Origin: Gordonia gummivorans
GTDB lineage: Bacteria > Actinomycetota > Actinomycetes > Mycobacteriales > Mycobacteriaceae
Assembly: GCF_022513585.1 (NCBI RefSeq)
Contig: NZ_JAKWBF010000002.1
Coordinates: 1-64,000 of the forward strand
Direction: 5' to 3'
DNA length: 64,000 bases
Below the pieces are notes generated by a model. That model was not told the DNA's origin and searched no databases. It saw only the letters and a program-made list of their open reading frames with translations. Below, piece after piece: positions 28,172 through 37,115 of this stretch. The translations under genes and the position numbers were made by a program. Within the stretch, counting starts at the first letter, position 1, and each line of letters begins with the position of its first letter.

Positions 28172-29323
28172 ATGATCCTCCGCCGTATCGCCCGCCCGAT
28201 GCTCGCCTCCGTCTTCGTCTACGCCGGGGTCGATTCGATTCGCAATCCGGAACGCCGCGCCAAGGTTGCGCAGGGCTTTGTCGAACAGGCCGTCGACAAG
28301 CTGCCCAACGAGACGACGGAGAAGGTCCCGACCGATCCCGAGACCCTGGTGCGGATCAACGGGGCGGTTCAGGTGGGCAGTGGCCTGTTGCTCGCCACCG
28401 GGAAGTTCCCGCGTGTCGCGTCGACCGTGCTCGCGGGCAGTCTGGTCCCGACCACCGTCGCCGGCCACGCATTCTGGGCGGAGACCGACCCTGCCGTGCG
28501 CGCGCAGCAGCGCACCCAGTTCCTCAAGAACGTCAGCCTGCTGGGCGGACTCCTGATCGCTGCCGCCGACACCGAGGGCAAGCCGTCGCTCGCATGGCGC
28601 GGCAAGCGCAAGGCCAGTGCCGCAGGTGACGCGATCACCGCGGCGCTGCCCATCGGCGCCGCGGCAGGCGCCACCACCTGGGAGTCGTTGCGCGAACGCA
28701 CGCAGGACGGTGCTGAGGTTCTCGGTGAGCGTTCGTCGGAAGCGGGCGAATACCTCAAAGAAGGGGCGCATCTGCTGTCGGAGCGGTCAGCGGAGGCCGC
28801 GGCGAAGTTCCGCGAACACGCACCCGAACTCGCCGAGACTGCGCGCGAACGGTCCGCAGAGTTCGCCGAGAAGGCATCGGGAGCCGCAGCTGAGGTGGCC
28901 GAGCTGATCCGTGACCGGGCACCCGAGGTCGCCGACGCCGCACGCGAGAAGTCGACCGGGTTCGCACGCTTCGCCCGCAAGCGCGGCCCCGAGATCGCCG
29001 ACGCAGCACGTGGGCGTTCCGCGGAACTGGCCGAGGTGGCCAAGGGCCGGTCGGCCGAACTCGCCGACACCGCACGCGACAAGGCCCCGCAGATCGCCGA
29101 GACCGTCAAGTCGCGCAGTGCCGACCTGGCCGAGACCGCCCGCGACAAGGCGCCGCAACTCGCCGAGACTGCCAAGGCGCGTAGCGCGGACCTCGCCGAC
29201 GCCGCACGCGAGCTCTCGACCGAGCTCGCCGAGTCGGCACGGGCATTTGCCGAGGCGGCGGGCGACACCGCAAGCCACACCGCCGACGAGGGCCGCCGCC
29301 GCTGGCGCAAGGCCCGCAGCTGA
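28172..29323 (+). CDS. DoxX-like membrane protein with 11-residue repeat tail
   Basis: A 383-residue protein. Residues about 1-135 are a DoxX-type membrane domain: RPMLASVFVYAGVDSIRNP, then hydrophobic helices near 65-77, 82-100 and 119-131. From about 205 to 360 the protein consists of some fourteen 11-residue units of the type RSAELAETARD/KAPQLAETAKA, predicted as a long amphipathic helix resembling LEA or apolipoprotein repeats. DoxX proteins are linked to thiol and redox stress in mycobacteria; the tail may lie on the membrane surface. ATG 28172 is chosen because the frame upstream has no ribosome site and homology begins here. Confidence 0.85.
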   Translation: MILRRIARPMLASVFVYAGVDSIRNPERRAKVAQGFVEQAVDKLPNETTEKVPTDPETLVRINGAVQVGSGLLLATGKFPRVASTVLAGSLVPTTVAGHAFWAETDPAVRAQQRTQFLKNVSLLGGLLIAAADTEGKPSLAWRGKRKASAAGDAITAALPIGAAAGATTWESLRERTQDGAEVLGERSSEAGEYLKEGAHLLSERSAEAAAKFREHAPELAETARERSAEFAEKASGAAAEVAELIRDRAPEVADAAREKSTGFARFARKRGPEIADAARGRSAELAEVAKGRSAELADTARDKAPQIAETVKSRSADLAETARDKAPQLAETAKARSADLADAARELSTELAESARAFAEAAGDTASHTADEGRRRWRKARS

Positions 29324-29366
29324 AGGCAGCGCACACCTGACGACGCCACCAAACAACCCGGACGCG

Positions 29367-30008
29367 GTGCACCCACCCCACCAATACCCGTGGGTGCCCG
29401 CGTCCGCTGTCGCTACCCCGCTGCACCGACCGTCTCGCGTCGGCGGAGTACTCGTGGTCGCCATCGGCTCCAACGCATCGTCGAGTGTGATGAGGGTCAA
29501 ACTCGGACACAGCGTCGAGCTATTCGCTCTCGAGGTGGGTAACCTCGCGGTCGGCCATTCGGCACATGTGTCGAGGCGCGGCTACGTTCCGGCCACCCCG
29601 ATCACATCGCCCGGCGCGTCGCTGACCACGATGGCCGCGTGGCTGCACGCCGACGAACTGGCCACCCTGGACGAGACCGAACCCAACTACGATCGATTGA
29701 CAGTGACCACGCACGACCACCCTTTGAACCCACCCGTCGCTGAGTCCTTCGCGCTCTACGTGTCCCGGCATGGCGCGCTCGGCGACCCGGCCGGCCGACC
29801 TCTGTCCTTCGGCACACAGCAGGACGTCTTCGACTGGCTTCACGGACGTCTGCACAGTCCCGTGCTGCGTGGCCGCGCGGAGCAGGTCTGCTGTCGGCTC
29901 GCCGAGCCCACGGTCGCCGCCCGCGTCGCCGACGACATTCGGACCCACGGACTGGCTTTCCCCGCCTGGCCAACGACCGCCGCTGTCCCGCACGGAGGTG
30001 AAGCATGA
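29367..30008 (+). CDS. Gamma-glutamylcyclotransferase-like hypothetical protein
   Basis: About 213 residues. The segment VAIGSNASSSVM resembles the YGSN substrate loop of gamma-glutamylcyclotransferase-like proteins, followed by GHSAHVSRRGYVPATP and TMAAWLHADELATLDETEPNY, where the ExxxY ending is typical. The catalytic role is not proven. The start is uncertain: GTG 29367 gives the longest reasonable product, and internal starts nearer the VAIGSN motif are possible. The stop overlaps the helD start (ATGA), so the two are translationally coupled. Confidence 0.65.
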   Translation: MHPPHQYPWVPASAVATPLHRPSRVGGVLVVAIGSNASSSVMRVKLGHSVELFALEVGNLAVGHSAHVSRRGYVPATPITSPGASLTTMAAWLHADELATLDETEPNYDRLTVTTHDHPLNPPVAESFALYVSRHGALGDPAGRPLSFGTQQDVFDWLHGRLHSPVLRGRAEQVCCRLAEPTVAARVADDIRTHGLAFPAWPTTAAVPHGGEA

Positions 30009-32359
30009 CGGCCGTGCCCCCGGACGCCGACCCCCGACTCGACGAGGAACAAGAACACCTCGACCGCGTCTACGGCCGATTGGACCGCATGCGGACCACC
30101 ACGCGCAATCGCCTGTCGACCACGCTGAGCGAATCCGGCGGGACGCCGCAAGCCCGGTCCGAACGCGAGTCCTACGAACGCATGTACACCGAGGATCTCG
30201 CCAAATTCGATGCGGCCGAACATAATCTGTACTTCGGTCGGCTCGATCTCGACGATGGCGAGATTAGGCGCATCGGACGTATCGGGGTCCTCGACGACGG
30301 CGTCCGCGACAATGGCGACCGCGACGAGGAGGCAGCCGACTCCACTCTGCTGCTCGACTGGCGCGCGCCGCTCTCGCGACCCTTCTATCTCGCCACGCCT
30401 GCCGCTCCGGAGGACGTCGCGCGCCGCAGGCATGTCCGTACCCGGAGCCGAAAGGTACGCGGCGTCAGCGACGAATACCTCACCGGCGACCAGGCGAACT
30501 TCGACGATGTGGGCAACGGTGACGTGGTCAACGAGTCGGCGCTGGTCGCAGCGCTCAACGTGGCCCGCACCGGCGAGATGACCGACATCGTCGAGACGAT
30601 CCAGCGCGAACAGGACCTCATCATCCGGTCCACGCACCGTGGCGTCACCGTCATCCAGGGCGGACCGGGCACGGGCAAGACTGCAGTGGCGCTGCATCGC
30701 GCGGCGTACCTGCTGTACACGCACCGAGAACTGTTGGCGCGCAGCGGAATCCTGATCGTCGGACCCAACGACGACTTCCTCACCTATATCGGGCAGGTCC
30801 TTCCGTCGCTGGGTGAATCGGGAGTGTTGCTCTCGACCGTCGGGAACCTCTTCCCCGGCGTTCATGCCGCAGCCACCGACACTCGAGAAACCGCTGTGGT
30901 CAAGGGAAATCTGAGCATGGTGGACGTGCTCAAACGCGCGGTCCGCGCCCAGCAATCGCTGCCCGGCCGACCCATCGATGTCGATTTCGACGGCTATCAA
31001 GTGCAAATCGACTCGGCTCTGATCAAGAGCGCACGCGGCAAGGCGCGCAGCACCCGTCGTCCGCACAACCTCGCGCAGCGTGCGTTCCTCCGCGCGGCAT
31101 TCGACGAACTCGCCGTCCGACATGCCAACACCATCGGTTCCAGCCTGCTCGACGGCTCACAACTGCTGAGCTCCACCGACATTGCCGACATCCGCGACGA
31201 TATGAGCCGTGACCCGGACATCCGCGCCGAGCTTGCACGATTCTGGCCGGCCTTGACGCCGCAGGATCTACTGCGCGAGTTCCTCACCGACCCGGCAGCC
31301 ATCCGCAAGGCGACCCCCGGCTGGTCGGCCGAGGACCGCTCAGCACTGGAGCGGCCAGTCGGCACACAGTCGTCCGACGGCGCCGACTTCTCCCCGGCCG
31401 ACGTCCCGCTCCTCGATGAGCTCGCCGAACTGGTCGGCTACGGAACCGACGACGCAGAACGCGCCGAACGCCAACGCTGGCGTCGACAACTGGCCGAGGC
31501 GCAGGACGCCCTGGACATTCTGACCGGCTCCGCCCCACAGGACATCGAAGACGAACTCGACCCCGAGATCCTGATGGCCTACGACCTGATCGACGCCGAA
31601 CAGCTGGCGGCCCGACAGACCGAGATACGACGCGCCACCACGGCTGAACGCGCCTACGAGGATCGCACCTGGACCTTCGGGCACGTCATCATCGACGAAG
31701 CGCAGGAGCTGTCGGCGATGGCGTGGCGAATGATCATGCGCCGCATACCGAATCGCTGGATGACGATCATCGGTGACACCGCGCAGACCAGCGACGAAGC
31801 GGGCACCCGATCCTGGCGGGAGGTCCTCCAACCGTATGTTGCCAATCGCTGGCAGCTCCGCGAGCTGACGGTCAACTACCGCACCCCCGACGAGATCATG
31901 CGCTACGCCATTCGCGTGCTCGATCGCATCGGCGGTTCGGAAACTGCGCCGACATCGCTGCGCAGCAACGGAATTGCACCCGTCGCTGTGCCAACCGACG
32001 ACATCGGGGCGGCCGTCGTCGAAGTGTCGAAGGAACAGTACAGCGGGCTCACCGCCGTTCTCGTACCCGAATCCCTGGAAGCCACAGTCTCGTCGGCCCT
32101 CGCCAACGCCGGTCTCGACGACCCGCCGCGCGTGTTCACGGTCCGCACCGCCAAGGGACTCGAGTTCGACACCACCATCGTCGTCGAACCAGCCGCGATC
32201 ATCGCCGAATCCGGGAACGACGTCCGGTACGGATACAGCGACCTCTACGTCGCCCTGACCCGCGCCACCCAGCGATTGATCGTCGTACACACCGAACCGC
32301 TCCCCGACGAACTCGCCGAGCTGCCGGTCGCGGACACGACAACCCCGAGCAACCGCTGA
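30005..32359 (+). CDS. helD: HelD/HelR-type RNA polymerase-binding helicase
   Basis: UvrD/Rep-like superfamily 1 ATPase that releases stalled RNA polymerase; some actinobacterial members (HelR) protect against rifampicin. The 784-residue product has a charged N-terminal coiled-coil arm (about 10-80), Walker A GGPGTGKTAVALHRA near 218-232, a long insertion, Walker B VIIDEAQELSAMAW near 561-574, the VNYRTPDEI motif and a C-terminal GYSDLYVALTRATQRL motif VI. The start overlaps the preceding gene by 4 bp. I find no rifamycin-associated element in front of it, so its type cannot be told. Confidence 0.9.
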   Translation: MTAVPPDADPRLDEEQEHLDRVYGRLDRMRTTTRNRLSTTLSESGGTPQARSERESYERMYTEDLAKFDAAEHNLYFGRLDLDDGEIRRIGRIGVLDDGVRDNGDRDEEAADSTLLLDWRAPLSRPFYLATPAAPEDVARRRHVRTRSRKVRGVSDEYLTGDQANFDDVGNGDVVNESALVAALNVARTGEMTDIVETIQREQDLIIRSTHRGVTVIQGGPGTGKTAVALHRAAYLLYTHRELLARSGILIVGPNDDFLTYIGQVLPSLGESGVLLSTVGNLFPGVHAAATDTRETAVVKGNLSMVDVLKRAVRAQQSLPGRPIDVDFDGYQVQIDSALIKSARGKARSTRRPHNLAQRAFLRAAFDELAVRHANTIGSSLLDGSQLLSSTDIADIRDDMSRDPDIRAELARFWPALTPQDLLREFLTDPAAIRKATPGWSAEDRSALERPVGTQSSDGADFSPADVPLLDELAELVGYGTDDAERAERQRWRRQLAEAQDALDILTGSAPQDIEDELDPEILMAYDLIDAEQLAARQTEIRRATTAERAYEDRTWTFGHVIIDEAQELSAMAWRMIMRRIPNRWMTIIGDTAQTSDEAGTRSWREVLQPYVANRWQLRELTVNYRTPDEIMRYAIRVLDRIGGSETAPTSLRSNGIAPVAVPTDDIGAAVVEVSKEQYSGLTAVLVPESLEATVSSALANAGLDDPPRVFTVRTAKGLEFDTTIVVEPAAIIAESGNDVRYGYSDLYVALTRATQRLIVVHTEPLPDELAELPVADTTTPSNR

Positions 32360-32370
32360 CTACGTCCCCA

Positions 32371-32482
32371 CCGCTCCCTGAGGTGCGAGGAGCCCTGGCG
32401 ACGAGCCTCGAAGGGCCTGGCGAGGTTTCGTCACCAGGCCTTCGAGGCTCGTCGCTTGCGCTCCTCACACCTCAGGCAGCGG
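32371..32482. repeat. Long palindromic element, family 1 (full copy)
   Basis: A 112-bp inverted repeat: CCGCTCCCTGAGGTG (32371-32385) against CACCTCAGGCAGCGG (32468-32482), with inner arms GACGAGCCTCGAAGG and CCTTCGAGGCTCGTC. It sits between the convergent ends of helD and the amidase gene, so it can serve as a bidirectional terminator. Ends of the same family occur at 1930-1945 and 13629-13642. Confidence 0.8.
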
Positions 32483-32501
32483 GGTGCATGCCCGGGTCTC
32501 G

Positions 32502-33131
32502 CTACGCATCAACCGCCCGCAACTGGGCCAACGCCTCCTCGAGTTCGACGACGTCTGCGTACTTCGCCCGTAGGTCAAGGAGATTCGCCTGATGGATGGC
32601 CGGTTCCCGGTCACCACACGCATCGGCGACGACAAGCGGGCGGAACCCGTGCTGCATCGCGTCGGTGGCACTGGCCCGCACGCACCCGCTGGTGCTCAGC
32701 CCGCAAATGTAGAGCGTGTCGATACCCGACGCAGTCAGCGACGCGGCCAACGATGTTCCGAAGAACGCACTCGCGTACTGCTTGGTGACGACAATCTCAC
32801 CGGATTCGGGCCGCGGATCGTCGACGAAGTCGGCCAGCGGCGACCCCTCCTCGAAAACCTTGAGCGACGGAATCTTTCGCATGAACAATCCGCCGTCGGC
32901 ACCGCCACGCTGATAGACGACCCGGGTGAACACCACCGGCACCGCGCACGCCCGGGCCGTCGCCACCAGCTCCGCACACGCCGCGATCGCATCCTCGGCC
33001 GGAGCCCGAAGCGGCGATGAGTCGTCGAGGTACGCACGTGCGACGTCGATGACGAGAACCGCAGCGCTGCGCCCGGGGCCGAGATCGCCCGCGAATCCCG
33101 ACTCCCGGTACGACGCGAGGATGTCGTTCAC
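32502..33131 (-). CDS. Isochorismatase-family amidohydrolase (N-carbamoylsarcosine amidase-like)
   Basis: A 209-residue cysteine hydrolase of the isochorismatase/nicotinamidase superfamily. The expected triad is Asp in VLVIDVARAY (near 29), Lys in VVTKQYASAF (near 115) and Cys in STSGCVRASA (near 151). The start overlaps the stop of the hyuB remnant, so it was part of the hydantoinase operon. In that setting N-carbamoyl-amino-acid or N-carbamoylsarcosine hydrolysis is the best guess, since N-methylhydantoinase products are N-carbamoyl compounds. The upstream lesion in hyuA/hyuB may leave it without substrate. Confidence 0.85.
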   Translation of the reverse strand: MNDILASYRESGFAGDLGPGRSAAVLVIDVARAYLDDSSPLRAPAEDAIAACAELVATARACAVPVVFTRVVYQRGGADGGLFMRKIPSLKVFEEGSPLADFVDDPRPESGEIVVTKQYASAFFGTSLAASLTASGIDTLYICGLSTSGCVRASATDAMQHGFRPLVVADACGDREPAIHQANLLDLRAKYADVVELEEALAQLRAVDA

Positions 33132-34300
33132 GCCCCGACGGCTTTGCGGACGTTCACGGGTGGGCGGGGTGGCTGCAAACCGGTCTCGGCCTCGCAGTTG
33201 GCCAAGATCTCCGCGATCTCCGGACCCTTGTCGAAGACCGCCAGTTCCCCTCGGCCCGAGCGGATCTCGTCACGCAGCGCGGTCGTGGCCACCGCGTCGA
33301 AAACACCGTCGTCACTGCACACGACCCCGTATCCCGCGCGCGCCCCGGCCGCGCTCACCAGTTTCCGGCTGACCTCCAGCGCGACGAGTTCGGCGTCACG
33401 CTCGAGCGGGTCGCCCCAGCCGCCGCCGCCCCAGGTGACGAAGTGCAGGACGTCGCCCCGACCGACCGGGACGTCGTGGATCTTGCTCGGCAGGACCTCG
33501 ACCTCACCGGAGGCCCGCTGAATCCACTTCCGCCCGCGCGCACCGGGTTTGCCACCGTTGACACCCCACGGGTAGGTGAGCCAGCGGTCGTCGTGGATGG
33601 CGATGGTGCCGGGTTCCTCGAAGTGATACGCCACGTCGACACCGTTGCCGCCACGATGCAGACCCGCGCCGCCGGTGTCGCTGATGGTCTCCCAACGCTC
33701 AACTCGCAGTGGGTAGTACGACTCCAAGTACTCACACGAGATGTTGACGAAGGACGGCCACAACGAGTGCCCGTCCGGCCCGTCGCCCATCGGACGGCCC
33801 GGAATCCCACCAAATCCGATGGAGTACAACTGGAACCACTCGCCGTCGCGTGGCCCGCCGTCGTAGTGACCGGAGTACATGAAGTGCGGCGAGGATGAAA
33901 AGCCGGCCGCGTTGAGGATCTCCGGGTTGTTCTTGCCGAGCAATCCGCCGAAGAGGTCGAAGACACGACCGATGCCATGGTTGCGACCGTTGAGCGCGGC
34001 CGGGAACCGCGGTTTCCAGAACGAGTCCTCCGGTATCGTCACGTCGATCAGCGGATAGAAGCCGTCGTTCCAGAGGATCTGCGGATCGGCGACCGTGATC
34101 ACGTAGATCCCGAAGAACATCCGGACCAGGTTCTCGTTGATGAAGTAGTTCACCGGCCCCACCGCCTGCGGCGCGGCCTCCGAGAAATCGAGTTGGATCT
34201 TCTCCCCGTTGCGAGTCAGCTTGATGGTGAGTTCGTAGGGGCCGTAACCACATCCGTCGTCGCAGATGAAGTCGCTGAACTCGATGGTCTCGAAACCTCC
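33128..34300 (-). pseudogene. hyuB: hyuB remnant (hydantoinase B, N-terminal part missing)
   Basis: About 390 residues of the HyuB/N-methylhydantoinase B family are intact from GFETIEFSDFICDDG to the stop: YELTIKLTRNGEKIQLDFS, APQAVGPVNYF, WGVNGGKPGARGRKW and LHFVTWGGGGWGDPLERD. Family members are usually 520-600 residues, so about 230 N-terminal residues are missing. Upstream of about 34300 the same frame reads only Arg/His-rich nonsense over the hyuA frame. No start codon with a ribosome site is present at the junction. Confidence 0.85.
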
Positions 34301-34950
34301 GGTTGCACATAGCTGTTGGCCACCGTTGTCAAGGTGCGCTCGTACTCCCGCATCTCCGGCAGGACGTGGCTGGAGATCGACACCGGAATTCCCGGCAGTT
34401 CCTCGGCCGCCCAGGCCGCGACCTGACGCTCGTGCGCGTCGTTGGCGTACGAGTTGATCAGTGAGATGGTCACGGCCTCGATGTCGGCTTCGGCGAGACC
34501 ACGGAGGGCCGACCGTGCCTGCTCTTCGTCGAGCGGCGTCACCTCGCTGCCGTCGGCCGCAATCCGACCGACAACCTCGATGGTGTGCTCGAGCTTCGCC
34601 AACGGCTCGGGCTTGGGCCAGATGATCCAACCTGCGAGACCCCCTGGCACAAAGGATCTCGCGATCTGCAGCACCTGCCGGAAGCCGTCGGTGGTCACCA
34701 ATCCGACGCGCGCGCCACGACCCTGCAGGATGGCGTTGGTGGCCACGGTGGTCCCGTGCAGGACCTGGCCCACCGCAGCGAGCTCGATCCCCGCCTCCTC
34801 GCACACCTTGGTCACTCCGTTGAGTACTCCGACCGATTGGTCCGCCGGTGTCGACGGGGTTTTTGCGCGATAGGTGGTCCCGGTGGTCTCCTCGAGAAGC
34901 AAGACGTCGGTGAAGGTACCGCCGACGTCGACGCCGAGTCGGTAGCTCAT
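34216..34950 (-). pseudogene. hyuA: hyuA remnant (hydantoinase A, C-terminal part missing)
   Basis: The frame starts at ATG 34950 with GGAG 9 nt upstream and begins MSYRLGVDVGGTFTDVLLLE, the ATPase start of HyuA/oxoprolinase proteins, with LHGTTVATNAILQGRGARVG following. Homology stops after MREYERTLTTVANSYVQP, about residue 217 of the usual 650-700; the frame then reads 27 unrelated residues and stops at 34216, out of frame inside hyuB. The conserved C-terminal two thirds is absent, so the product should be inactive. Confidence 0.85.
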
Positions 34951-35013
34951 GGTGATCTCCAAGCTGTTGGGGGGTTGTGTGTGACAGATGCTGTGCGGCA
35001 AGCATATTGGGGG

Positions 35014-36252
35014 TTAGATGATGCCGCGTTCGGTGAGGTCGGCGAGCGCCTGATCGTCGACGCCGAGTAGGTCGTGATAGATGTCTGCGTTGTGCTCACC
35101 CAGTTGGGGTCCGGCATGCCGAACCGATCCGGGTGTCTCGCTCAGTTTCGGGAAAACGCCGTGCATGGGGATCTCCCCAAAATCGGGGTGCGCCAACCGC
35201 ACAATCGCGTCCCGTGCCGCAAAATGCGGATCGGCGAACATGTCCCGTGCCGTGTAGATGCGGCCGGCCGGCACACCTGCCTCGTGCAGGATCGCCAGGA
35301 GTTCCTCGGTTCCGTGATCGCGGGTCCAGTCGGCGATCACGTCGTCGAGTTCGACCATGTTCTCACCGCGCGACGCATGATCGCGGTAGCGCGGATTGGT
35401 GATCAGATCGTCGCGTCCCATCGCTGTCGCAAGTCGCGCGAAGACCGTGTCCTGATTCGCGGCGACCAGGATCATCTCGTCACCCTTCGTCGGGTACACG
35501 TTGCTCGGCGCGATGTTCGGCAGTACGGATCCGGTCCGTTCACGCTGGTAGCCGCCGATCTCCCATTCCGGCAAGAGCGACTCCATCATGCCCAGGACCG
35601 CCTCGTAGATCGCCGAATACACGAGTTGTCCACGCCCGGACCGCTCGCGCTGATGGATGGCGGCCAGCACGCCGACGGTGGCGAAGACCGCCGCGAGTGA
35701 GTCGCCGATCGAGATCCCGCTGCGCGATGGCGGCATGCCGGCATCGCCTGTCACATAACGGATTCCGCCCATCGCCTCACCGATCGACCCGAAGCCTGCA
35801 CGCGACGAGTAGGGGCCCGACTGTCCGTAGCCACTGACGCGCGCCATGATCAGGCCGGGGTTGTCCTTGCGGAGTTCATCGAAGCCGAGGCCCCAACGCT
35901 CGAGCGTGCCCGGCCGGAAGTTCTCGACAACGATGTCGGCCTCGGCGATGATGCGGCGGGCCAACTGCTGCCCCTCGGGGTCACGCAGATTGCAGGTGAC
36001 CGACTTCTTGTTGCGCGCCACGACCGGCCACCACAGCGACCTTCCGTGCGGCTTCTCCCGTCCCCACTGACGCATCGGGTCCCCCGAACCCGGCGGTTCG
36101 AGCTTGATCACCTCGGCACCGAAGTCGCCGAGCAGCTGACCACAGAACGGGCCGGCAAGTAGCTGACCCATCTCGACCACCCGCAGATCCGACAGCGGAC
36201 CCGACGTCGATCCGGCCGTCGCATCGACTGCGGTCGCAGCAGCAGCGTTCAT
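35014..36252 (-). CDS. CaiB/BaiF-type (family III) CoA-transferase
   Basis: Family III CoA-transferase that moves CoA between carboxylic acids. The 412-residue product has the N-terminal RVVEMGQLLAGPFCGQLLGDFGAEVIK, KKSVTCNLRDPEGQQL and the expected catalytic Asp in ISIGDSLAAVFA (near 185). ATG 36252 is chosen because GAGGAA lies 6 nt upstream; an ATG at 36282 is less likely. It lies 63 bp before hyuA and 36 bp after the GntR regulator, so it belongs to the same catabolic unit. The substrate is unknown. Confidence 0.9.
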   Translation of the reverse strand: MNAAAATAVDATAGSTSGPLSDLRVVEMGQLLAGPFCGQLLGDFGAEVIKLEPPGSGDPMRQWGREKPHGRSLWWPVVARNKKSVTCNLRDPEGQQLARRIIAEADIVVENFRPGTLERWGLGFDELRKDNPGLIMARVSGYGQSGPYSSRAGFGSIGEAMGGIRYVTGDAGMPPSRSGISIGDSLAAVFATVGVLAAIHQRERSGRGQLVYSAIYEAVLGMMESLLPEWEIGGYQRERTGSVLPNIAPSNVYPTKGDEMILVAANQDTVFARLATAMGRDDLITNPRYRDHASRGENMVELDDVIADWTRDHGTEELLAILHEAGVPAGRIYTARDMFADPHFAARDAIVRLAHPDFGEIPMHGVFPKLSETPGSVRHAGPQLGEHNADIYHDLLGVDDQALADLTERGII

Positions 36253-36288
36253 CTGGCATTCCTCATTCCTGTTGTCCACCAACGCAGA

Positions 36289-36975
36289 TCAGACAGCGGT
36301 GTCCGATCGGGCATCGGCGTGGTCGGCTGCCGCCTGGTCGGCGGCGTGCGCTTGCAATAGGACGTTCTCGGCCGCGCGCACATGCGCGCGCATGACCGCG
36401 TCGGCCCAGACGTCGTCGCGGGCCCGAAGTGCCGCCACGAGATCACGATGGTGGGCGTGACTGCGCGTGAGATCGGCCGGGGCGTAGCGGTGGAAGGTAC
36501 GCATCACGAGCGGGAGGGAGATGACCGAAGCCAGCATCGACACCAGCCGCGGGCTCGCAGCGGCGGACCGGACGACGGCATGGAAATCGTCGTTGAGTTG
36601 TGCGAGCAGATCCAGATCGGCCTCGGGGAGGGTCGCCGCTTCCATCCGCGAGCACAAGGCATCCAGGCGATCGAGTTCATCGGGGCCGATGCGCCGCGCC
36701 GCCCGCGCGGCGGCCAACGCCTCGAGCGACATCCGCAGTTCGTAGATCTCCTCGAGGTCGGCCGCGGTCCACGTGCACACCCGGGCGCCCCGGTGCGGCA
36801 GCACCTCGACCAGCCCTTCCATCTCGAGCTGACGAAGCGCCTCCCGGACGGGGGTGCGGCTCGTGCTGGTCAATTCGGCGATCTCCACCTCGCCCAACCG
36901 CGAGCCCGGCGCATACGTGCCGTCGACGATGGCGTCCCGGATGTGGCCGTACACGCGGTCAACTGCCCTTGTCAT
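36289..36975 (-). CDS. GntR-family regulator, FadR/FCD subfamily
   Basis: A 228-residue DNA-binding regulator. The N-terminal winged helix (about 5-70) shows AIVDGTYAPGSRLGEVEIAE and TSRTPVREALRQLEMEGLVEV; the C-terminal helical FCD ligand domain (about 80-210) has the usual Asp/His metal-site pattern (NDDFHAVV, HHRDLVAAL). ATG 36975 has GGAG 5 nt upstream; ATG 37005 is an alternative just beside the operator. It is divergent from the HMG-CoA-lyase-like gene, and two 12-bp palindromes lie between them. Confidence 0.9.
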   Translation of the reverse strand: MTRAVDRVYGHIRDAIVDGTYAPGSRLGEVEIAELTSTSRTPVREALRQLEMEGLVEVLPHRGARVCTWTAADLEEIYELRMSLEALAAARAARRIGPDELDRLDALCSRMEAATLPEADLDLLAQLNDDFHAVVRSAAASPRLVSMLASVISLPLVMRTFHRYAPADLTRSHAHHRDLVAALRARDDVWADAVMRAHVRAAENVLLQAHAADQAAADHADARSDTAV

Positions 36976-37007
36976 CGGACTCCATTCGCCCCACTCCCTC
37001 ACCATTG

Positions 37008-37019
37008 ATTGTTCACAAT
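37008..37019. promoter_or_regulatory. Putative GntR operator 1
   Basis: ATTGTTCACAAT has symmetrical arms ATTGT/ACAAT and fits the TTGTNNACAA-type sites of FCD-subfamily GntR regulators. It lies directly upstream of the gntR start region, 73 bp centre to centre from a similar site at 37081. Confidence 0.6.
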
Positions 37020-37080
37020 CTAGCGGGCCCTGACCGATATGTCCGCCGAATCGCGTCAAATTTCGATCAACCATTGGCTC

Positions 37081-37092
37081 ATTGCATACAAT
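37081..37092. promoter_or_regulatory. Putative GntR operator 2
   Basis: ATTGCATACAAT differs by one base from a perfect ATTGTATACAAT palindrome, the common FCD-type GntR site. It lies 23 bp before the start codon of the divergent HMG-CoA-lyase-like gene, where binding would block transcription. Confidence 0.6.
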
Positions 37093-37115
37093 CTCGGATA
37101 GTGCGAGGATGAGGC

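Noticed and set aside
29324..30004. A rifamycin-associated element for helD
   Set aside because: I found no matching inverted repeat upstream of helD or its coupled partner.
33128..35005. A single 625-residue hydantoinase B gene
   Set aside because: The first 230 residues of that frame are Arg/His-rich nonsense over the true hyuA frame; only the part below about 34300 is HyuB.
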